Assembly: GCA_035656335.1 (NCBI GenBank)
Contig: DASRSS010000306.1
Coordinates: 1-24,125, forward strand
Length of the DNA stretch: 24,125 nt
Source: DASRSS01 sp035656335
Lineage (GTDB): Bacteria > Actinomycetota > Actinomycetes > Mycobacteriales > Jatrophihabitantaceae
Reading direction: 5' to 3'
Below the pieces are notes generated by a model. The model had not been told where the DNA came from and ran no database searches. It worked only from the letters and a program-made list of their open reading frames with translations. Made by a program: the position numbers and the translations under genes. Each line of letters opens with the position of its first letter. Position 1 is the first letter of the stretch. Below, piece after piece: positions 8,379-13,666 of this stretch.

Positions 8379-9809
8379 ATGAGGACGAGGCACTCAGCGA
8401 TCACTCGCCGCAGACGTATCGGTAAGCGCGGCGCGCTCACAACCACCGCAGCCATGCTCGCGCTGATCGGCGCCTGCCTGGTCGCGCCCACGCAGGTTCA
8501 GGCGGGGACAGTCACACCGATGCCGCACGGCGACATCTTGACCGGCTCGGCGAACGGCGGGAACGCCTCGCTGACCAACCCGATCCTGCCGAAGATCAAG
8601 ATCGGAAAGATCGCGACGCAGTACATGCCGTGCGTTCCGGACAGCGGTCAGGTCTACAGCAACAGCGTCGCGGGCGCGGTCGTCCGGCCGCCGGGCGGAG
8701 CGGACTTCGCTTCGATCCTCAATGCCGGCGTCGTGACCAACTCGGGCACCGCCGTCTTCGACGACACCTCGGCATCCGTGACCGAGACGTCGAAGCTCGC
8801 GAGCATCAAGCTGCTGACGTCCGCACTGAACATCTCACTGCTCAGTCTCGACGCTGTGACCGCGACTGCGCAGGTGACGGAGAATTCGGCCGGCGTGTTC
8901 ACCTACACCGGATCGTCCAGCCTGCTCAATCTGAGGGTCAACGGACTGCCCGTCCTCAGCGCGACGCCTGCTCCGAACACCGTCTTGAGCCTGGGCGCCA
9001 TCGGCAAGATCACGTTCAACGAGCAGATCGTGCACCCGGTGATCCACTCGTTCATCGTGAACGCGATTCACGTGCATCTCAACAACCTGCTCGGCTATTC
9101 CGGTGACGTCTACATCGGGCAGACGAGGGCGTTCATCGCGTCGTCGACGTCCCGGCTGCAGGCCTCGGCGTTCGAGCTGTCCGCTCACGCTAACGTGAGC
9201 AGCACCGTCGTGAGCATCGGCCGGCAGAACCTGCTGTCCATGCGCTGCACCGGCACGAACGGCACCGAGGCCGACCAGTCCGGCGTGGGCGTCCAGGTGC
9301 CCGGTCTTGTCACGGTGGGCGCGCTGAACTCGTCCGTCAACGGCAACCAAGCACCACTGGGCGGCGCCTTCGCGACCGCGACGGCACAGATCGCCAACGT
9401 CAGCCTGTTCGGCGGCCGCATCACCTTGGACGCGATCACGTCCACCAGCTCGACGACCGAACACCCGGCGGACGCCAACGGGAACACCATCCACTCCGAC
9501 GGGACCGGAACCTCCCTCGTCAACCTGAAGGTCGATCTCGACGGCGACGGGGTGCCCGATGTCTCGCTGACGGGAGGCGCCGCGCCGAACACGAGGTTCA
9601 ACCTCCTCGGCATCGGAACGCTGATCCTCAACCGTCAGCTCTGCGAGGCCGACAGCGGTACCCAGCATTTGCGCGCGACGTGCGATGCCATGCACCAGAG
9701 TCGGTTCACCGTCACGGGAATCTTCATCAAGATCGGTGTGAACATCGGCGGACTGACCATCGGTTCGGTGATTCGGGTAGCTGAGGCCGCGAGCGGAGTC
9801 AGCGCCTAG
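8379..9809 (+). CDS. Secreted choice-of-anchor P family protein
   Basis: A 476-residue exported protein. An Arg-rich N-terminus (ITRRRRIGKR) and a hydrophobic core end at VQA (about residue 42); two Arg are not enough to call Tat. The mature part matches the actinobacterial choice-of-anchor P family as I remember it. One unit has LRVNGLPV, APNTVLSLG, GKITFNEQI, VNAIHVHL and GDVYIGQTRA. A second has LKVDLDGDGVPDV, APNTRFNLLG, GTLILNRQL, FTVTGIFIKI and LTIGSVIRV. DLDGDGVPD (D386, D388, D390, D394) is a calcium-loop-like motif found only in the second unit. Mature cysteines C85, C290, C422 and C435 could form disulfides. No LPXTG motif or C-terminal membrane helix is present, so how it is held at the surface is unclear. 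It diverges from the glycosylation operon and is a plausible substrate for it. Its stop overlaps the stop of the convergent zinc-ribbon gene. Confidence 0.88.
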   Translation: MRTRHSAITRRRRIGKRGALTTTAAMLALIGACLVAPTQVQAGTVTPMPHGDILTGSANGGNASLTNPILPKIKIGKIATQYMPCVPDSGQVYSNSVAGAVVRPPGGADFASILNAGVVTNSGTAVFDDTSASVTETSKLASIKLLTSALNISLLSLDAVTATAQVTENSAGVFTYTGSSSLLNLRVNGLPVLSATPAPNTVLSLGAIGKITFNEQIVHPVIHSFIVNAIHVHLNNLLGYSGDVYIGQTRAFIASSTSRLQASAFELSAHANVSSTVVSIGRQNLLSMRCTGTNGTEADQSGVGVQVPGLVTVGALNSSVNGNQAPLGGAFATATAQIANVSLFGGRITLDAITSTSSTTEHPADANGNTIHSDGTGTSLVNLKVDLDGDGVPDVSLTGGAAPNTRFNLLGIGTLILNRQLCEADSGTQHLRATCDAMHQSRFTVTGIFIKIGVNIGGLTIGSVIRVAEAASGVSA

Positions 9810-10114
9810 CGAGATCCCGGCGAACGGCGCGGACGCTGCCCCGACGGCAGCATCCGCGCCGCTTCGTCATCCCCGCCGGCATCAGGATCGCCCGACTGCG
9901 CATCGCGACAGAGGACCGCTATCCCGGCGGCGGCCAACAACCGGGTGCCGCGCTCATCGACAGGGCGGCGGCCCAGCTGGTCGCACCGCGGACAGGTGTA
10001 CTCGACGACGTTGCCCGCGGTTCCGGGACGCAGGCCCAGTACGAGGCGGGCGGCAGCGACAGGAATCTCGGTAGTCCCACACCTCGGACAGTCGATCCTG
10101 ATCGTCGAGGCCAC
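9806..10114 (-). CDS. Small zinc-ribbon protein
   Basis: A 102-residue cytoplasmic protein with two CPRC knuckles (C9/C12 and C41/C44) that would bind one zinc ion. A conserved-looking core (YTCPRC, RRPVDERGTRLLAAAGI) follows, then a charged, probably disordered tail. Similar short zinc-ribbon proteins are common in actinobacteria, but I know no assigned function. The start is GTG at 10114 with no clear ribosome site. It follows the formyltransferase-like gene after 27 bases and is probably the last gene of the regulator-formyltransferase unit. Its TAG stop (9808 to 9806) and the plus-strand TAG of the choice-of-anchor P gene (9807-9809) share the palindrome CTAG, leaving no space for a terminator. 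Confidence 0.82.
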   Translation of the reverse strand: MASTIRIDCPRCGTTEIPVAAARLVLGLRPGTAGNVVEYTCPRCDQLGRRPVDERGTRLLAAAGIAVLCRDAQSGDPDAGGDDEAARMLPSGQRPRRSPGSR

Positions 10115-10141
10115 ACATCGAGTCTGGCACGCGCGGGCGGC

Positions 10142-11227
10142 CTACGAAACGGACCGCCGTGCCATCCCGGCCGCCGTGCCGGCGCCGCGCGACCAGGCGC
10201 CGGGATCGGCGGCGACGAGTTCGAAGCGGGCGCCGACGTCGACGCCACTCACCCGGCACCACAGCGCGGCCGGCGCGGGCGGGTTGTCCGCGTACGACAT
10301 CCGGCTGACCACGATGCTGCCGCCGTGCACCCCGACGCGCACCCCACCGCGGTCGAAGCCGATCACCTGGCCGGGCGGCCCGATCGGTTCGCGCGGAGAG
10401 GGCAACCGGGTGGCCCAGATCATCACCCTGTTCCTGCCGAGCATGGTGAACGCGCCCGAGCACGGCACGGTCAGCGCGCGCACCCAGTCGTGGACGGCGC
10501 GGGCGGACCAGGTCCAGTCGATGACGCCCATGTCCGGTGTGCGCGCCGGTAGCTGTGGGACGCCCCGGTCGAGCGGTTGGGCCTCCGGAAGGGCCAGGCC
10601 GGACAGCAGCGCCGGCAGCTGCTCCACCAAGAGTTCCGCGCCGGCCTCGCCGGTCCGCACGTAGATCTCCGCGCAGGTGTCGTTCGGGCCGATGCGGACC
10701 GATCTGCGCGCCACTATGGCGCCCGTCCTGTCGGGTGCGCCGGCATGCCGATCGGCCCGCACGCCGGCCTGCTGATCGAGCAGGTAGATCGTGACGCCGG
10801 TGGCGGTCTCCCCACGCAGGATGGCCCAGTTGATCGCATCCGGGCCGGGATAGTCCGGTAGCAGCGACGGATGCAGCCCGACACCGCCCAGGCTCGCGCA
10901 GGCGAGCAGCGCCGGACTGATCGGACGCCGGTCGTCGATCGCGAGCAACAGGTCGGGGGCCAGTGACGTCATCGTGGCTACGACCAGGGAGTCGCTCGAG
11001 CGGTCGACCACCAGGATCGGTATGTCCAACGAATCACACGTCCGGACAAGGGCATCCTGATCAGAGGCCGCTGCGTACTCCGACCGTTCGACGACCACGG
11101 TGACGATATCGATGAGCGCGTCCGCAAGCATCTCGATCACTGTGCGGCTCATGCCGCGCCCCGAGCAGACGACTGCGACTCGCGCACGCTGGGAAAGCAG
11201 CTCGCCGCGGCGCAGTCCTGCTGGCAT
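10142..11227 (-). CDS. Formyltransferase-family protein (Fmt/ArnA-like) with an altered active site
   Basis: A 361-residue protein of the N10-formyltetrahydrofolate-dependent formyltransferase family. The core GLHPSLLPDYPG (about 117-128), INWAILRGETATGVTIY (about 132-148) and TGAIVARRSV are clear. A C-terminal Fmt-like domain follows (PDMGVIDWTWSARAVHDW, LTVPCSGAF, VMIWAT). Family enzymes use an Asn-His-Asp triad, with Asn two residues before His. Here H119 is kept but the Asn position is G117. Between TGVT and GAIV there are about 12 extra residues, and the nearest Asp is D166, in DRTG rather than the usual DAG. It may therefore formylate a sugar or amino substrate by a modified mechanism, or have lost activity. 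The housekeeping Met-tRNA formyltransferase is unlikely to be this copy. ATG 11227 lies two bases past the regulator stop, with a G-rich ribosome site (about 11234-11239) inside that gene, so the two are probably coupled. Confidence 0.85.
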   Translation of the reverse strand: MPAGLRRGELLSQRARVAVVCSGRGMSRTVIEMLADALIDIVTVVVERSEYAAASDQDALVRTCDSLDIPILVVDRSSDSLVVATMTSLAPDLLLAIDDRRPISPALLACASLGGVGLHPSLLPDYPGPDAINWAILRGETATGVTIYLLDQQAGVRADRHAGAPDRTGAIVARRSVRIGPNDTCAEIYVRTGEAGAELLVEQLPALLSGLALPEAQPLDRGVPQLPARTPDMGVIDWTWSARAVHDWVRALTVPCSGAFTMLGRNRVMIWATRLPSPREPIGPPGQVIGFDRGGVRVGVHGGSIVVSRMSYADNPPAPAALWCRVSGVDVGARFELVAADPGAWSRGAGTAAGMARRSVS

Positions 11228-11229
11228 GT

Positions 11230-11982
11230 CTATCCCCCCGGTGACACCTTCCCGCGAACCGGACGGTACGCAGGGGGAGCCAGGAACGGCTCATCGCTTT
11301 GGACGAGGCCGCCTACGTCGTTTGCACCAGCCCCACACGGGTGCGGACATTGCAGGTTGCGCAGGGCAACCGCTTCGAGTGTCGAATGAACGCCGAGCTT
11401 GGCCGTCAGGTTCTGGATGTGGCTGCGCACTGTGTTGACGGAGACCCGCAGCCGGGCCGCGATCTGGCTGCGACTGTCCCCGTCGGCGAGACAGTCAAGG
11501 ACCTCGCGCTCCCGCTCGGTGAGTCCGACGAGGGGGTCCGGCGCTGGGCTCAGGCTGCGCTGCACCTGTGCCGTCAACACCTGACCCAGCAGAGCCCGAT
11601 CCAGCCACGCCTCCCCGCGCTGCACCGCGCGAATGGCCGAGATCAGTTCGGTGATCTCGACCGTCTTGCGCAGCCAGCCGCGAACACCGAAGGCGATCGC
11701 GTCGACGACCGCGTCGACGGAGGCGGTCGCGCTGAGTATCACGACTCGGGTTCGCGGCGCGGCGTTCCGCGCGTACTCGGCGAGCTGTAGGCCGCTCTCG
11801 TCGCCGAGCAGCAGGTCCAGCACCGCCACGTCCGGTTGCAGCGCGGCCAGCTTCGCGCGGGCCTCGGCCGCGGTGTACGCCACGGACACCGGCACAAGGT
11901 CAGCCTCGGCACCGAGACGGATGCGTAGCGCGTCGGCGAATACCGCGTGGTCGTCCACGACCAGCACCGAAATGGTCGCCAT
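11230..11982 (-). CDS. NarL/LuxR-type response regulator with intact receiver
   Basis: A 250-residue DNA-binding response regulator. The receiver domain (about 4-120) has the acidic pair D10/D11 in VVDDH, phospho-acceptor D56 in VLDLLLGDE, S84 in VILSAT and K106 in LRKTV, so phosphorylation is expected to work. The LuxR-type helix-turn-helix (about 154-212) shows LTEREREVLDCLADG and VSVNTVRSHIQNLTAKLG. A 38-residue tail after the helix-turn-helix begins with a CPHPC pair (C212, C216), an uncommon addition. I chose ATG 11982 because the receiver starts immediately after it. A TTG at 12063 would add 27 residues without receiver character; neither start has a clear ribosome site. It heads the unit with the formyltransferase-like and zinc-ribbon genes and diverges from a histidine-kinase-like gene, its likely partner. 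Confidence 0.92.
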   Translation of the reverse strand: MATISVLVVDDHAVFADALRIRLGAEADLVPVSVAYTAAEARAKLAALQPDVAVLDLLLGDESGLQLAEYARNAAPRTRVVILSATASVDAVVDAIAFGVRGWLRKTVEITELISAIRAVQRGEAWLDRALLGQVLTAQVQRSLSPAPDPLVGLTEREREVLDCLADGDSRSQIAARLRVSVNTVRSHIQNLTAKLGVHSTLEAVALRNLQCPHPCGAGANDVGGLVQSDEPFLAPPAYRPVRGKVSPGG

Positions 11983-12257
11983 GGGTGCGCAGGATTCCGC
12001 TTGTCGCGCGAGTCGGCAAGCCCCGCACACCAGACCGGGCAATCCATGAGCTATCCGGATCAAGGGTCGTTTCTGGACGGTTTGCCACCGATGGACCGGC
12101 GCGGCGAAATATGCGAATGCCCTTTTACCGTAGGCAGATCACACGTAAGGAGACATACTATTTCCGTCCGGCGGGCGGGACGTGAACCAAGGCAACTTGG
12201 AATCTTCGAGAAGGTCGTGCGGGCAAGATCGCAGGCAATCGAGAGGTCGGACCAGCC
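11983..12257. promoter_or_regulatory. Divergent regulatory region between the response regulator and the kinase gene
   Basis: A 275-base gap in which 12111-12160 is only 46 % G+C (23 of 50), well below the flanks, as expected for promoters. TACTAT at 12156-12161 fits the actinobacterial -10 pattern TANNNT for plus-strand transcription, but no good -35 stands 16-18 bases before it. TTAC at 12125 and GTAA at 12145 form a loose inverted pair. I see no gene here. Confidence 0.5.
12187..12200. repeat. Short inverted repeat, possible operator
   Basis: CCAAG-GCAA-CTTGG is a perfect five-base-pair inverted repeat with a four-base centre, 57 bases before the kinase start. It could be an operator half-site pair for one of the adjacent LuxR-type regulators, or a chance hairpin. 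Confidence 0.25.
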
Positions 12258-12977
12258 ATGACGGGATCGTCGCCGGTTCATCGCACGGAGGATCTGGAGC
12301 ACCTCGAGCGGGCGCCCGGTCAGGCCGAGCGGCGTAGGAAGTTGCGCAGCACCCGCAGTTCGAGCGCCAGCAAGGATCGACTACGGCTCGATCACGATGT
12401 CCTGCACGAGCTCAGCACGATCGTCCTCCTGGCGTCGCTGTTGCGTGATGCGGAGGACCTCGGCGCCGAGAGCCGGCGCCGGGCCGGACTGCTGGCGAAC
12501 GAGGCGAAGTGGTTGCGCACGCTTGTGCAATCCAAATGCGCCACGCCCATCGACGACCTGAACGGTGCGCAGGGCCAGCCACGGCTGGTGCGCCTCGATT
12601 GGATGATCTCCAGGTTGGCCACGAGCACCCGGATGCAGGTGACCACCCGCATCTCGGTCGACGCGGTGCCGGCGATGGTCTACGCCAACCCGATCGAGCT
12701 CGGCCGGGCCCTCCGCAACGTGCTGTGGAACGCCCTGGACGCCGCTGGGCCGACGGGGCACGTCGCCATGCGGATCTCCACGTCCGACACCACCGCGATC
12801 GTCGAGGTCGAGGACGACGGACCCGGCTTCGGCGCGATGTCCGTGAACGGCACGTCGCTCGGCCTGGACATCGTCCGGCAGGTCGCACAATCGTGTGGCG
12901 GGCAGTTGGAGATCGGAGCCGGCAAGCTCGGCGGTTGCTCCGTGCGGCTCGCCTTGACCGCGGTCACCACGATGTAG
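12258..12977 (+). CDS. Small soluble histidine-kinase-like protein (no sensor domain)
   Basis: A 239-residue cytoplasmic protein. After a charged, probably disordered N-terminus (1-40), LDHDVLHELSTIVLLASLL (about 44-62) resembles a dimerisation/phospho-acceptor helix with H46 or H50 as the possible phosphorylated residue. A HATPase_c domain follows: N-box LRNVLWNALDAAG (N154, N158), G1 box EVEDDGPGFG (D186-G190) and G2 box GTSLGLDIVRQVA (198-210). ATP binding is therefore likely. No membrane segment, PAS, GAF or HAMP domain is present, so signal input must come from another protein or from the cytoplasm. A GAGAGG at 12241-12246 may be the ribosome site. It lies 27 bases upstream of the second LuxR-type regulator, presumably in one transcript, and diverges from the first. 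It could phosphorylate the latter, which keeps its Asp. Confidence 0.88.
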   Translation: MTGSSPVHRTEDLEHLERAPGQAERRRKLRSTRSSSASKDRLRLDHDVLHELSTIVLLASLLRDAEDLGAESRRRAGLLANEAKWLRTLVQSKCATPIDDLNGAQGQPRLVRLDWMISRLATSTRMQVTTRISVDAVPAMVYANPIELGRALRNVLWNALDAAGPTGHVAMRISTSDTTAIVEVEDDGPGFGAMSVNGTSLGLDIVRQVAQSCGGQLEIGAGKLGGCSVRLALTAVTTM

Positions 12978-13004
12978 TGGCCTGACGTTCCTGGATGGCG
13001 TGTC

Positions 13005-13661
13005 ATGGCAATCCCACTGCGTACCTCGTTCGACGTCGTCCTGACCGATGCTCACCTGGTCTTCCTCGACGCGTTGAGTTCGGCGCTCCGGCAGCTCGGC
13101 TACCGGGTGATGGCAACTGCGTCCACCTACCGCGACGGACTCGAGTCGATCAAGGCGCTTCGCCCCGATCTGTGGGTGCTGGAATGGCAGCTCTCGGACG
13201 AGCCGAACCCCGCGACGATCGACGACCTCACGGTGGCGAGTCCTCGGACGAAGGTCGTAGTCCTGTCCGCCGACAATGATTCGCACACCGTCCGCCAGGC
13301 GCTCGACCGCGGCGCGACCGCATACGTCCACAAGTCGCGGGGTGTCGCGGTTCTGAGCGAGGTTCTGCAGCGCGTCATGTCAGGCGAGCGCGCCGTCGTC
13401 GAGCGCCCTCTCGGCCCGGCATCCCGCCGCGCGAACGGTGAATCGGCCGAGTTGATGCGCCTGGCGAACTACCTGACCCAACGCGAGCTCGAGTGCCTGC
13501 GCCTGCTCGCGACCGGTCGCGACACCACCTCGATCGCGCAGCAGATGGGCGTCTCACGCACCACGGTGCGCACTCACGTCCAGTCGGTGCTCACGAAGCT
13601 CGGCGCCCACTCGCGCTTGGAGGCCGCGTCGCTCGCCTTCCGGCACGGGCTGCTCAGCTGA
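13005..13661 (+). CDS. Atypical LuxR-type response regulator with Glu at the phospho-acceptor site
   Basis: A 218-residue two-domain regulator. The receiver-like domain (about 9-128) keeps one acid of the usual pair (D15 in LTDAH; the other is Ala), S88 (VVLSAD) and K110 (YVHKS). At the phospho-acceptor strand it reads LWVLEWQL, so E60 (GAA at 13182-13184) replaces Asp. Glu there cannot be phosphorylated in the normal way and in some regulators mimics the active state. The LuxR-type helix-turn-helix (about 157-214) is intact: LTQRELECLRLLATG and VSRTTVRTHVQSVLTKLG. It should therefore bind DNA, perhaps constitutively or under another signal. ATG 13005 follows the kinase gene by 27 bases, with GGATGG as a weak ribosome site. 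It ends five bases before the stop of the convergent glgP. Confidence 0.93.
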   Translation: MAIPLRTSFDVVLTDAHLVFLDALSSALRQLGYRVMATASTYRDGLESIKALRPDLWVLEWQLSDEPNPATIDDLTVASPRTKVVVLSADNDSHTVRQALDRGATAYVHKSRGVAVLSEVLQRVMSGERAVVERPLGPASRRANGESAELMRLANYLTQRELECLRLLATGRDTTSIAQQMGVSRTTVRTHVQSVLTKLGAHSRLEAASLAFRHGLLS

Positions 13662-13666
13662 GGCGG

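Noticed and set aside
10701..10800. Frameshift in the formyltransferase-like gene explaining the odd active site
   Set aside because: The extra segment is a multiple of three, the frame continues into normal family sequence on both sides, and other frames give no better match.
12061..12180. Small plus-strand gene in the regulator-kinase gap using AAGGAG at 12147
   Set aside because: The AAGGAG is followed by ATT rather than a usual start at good spacing, and the short frames here show no coding character.
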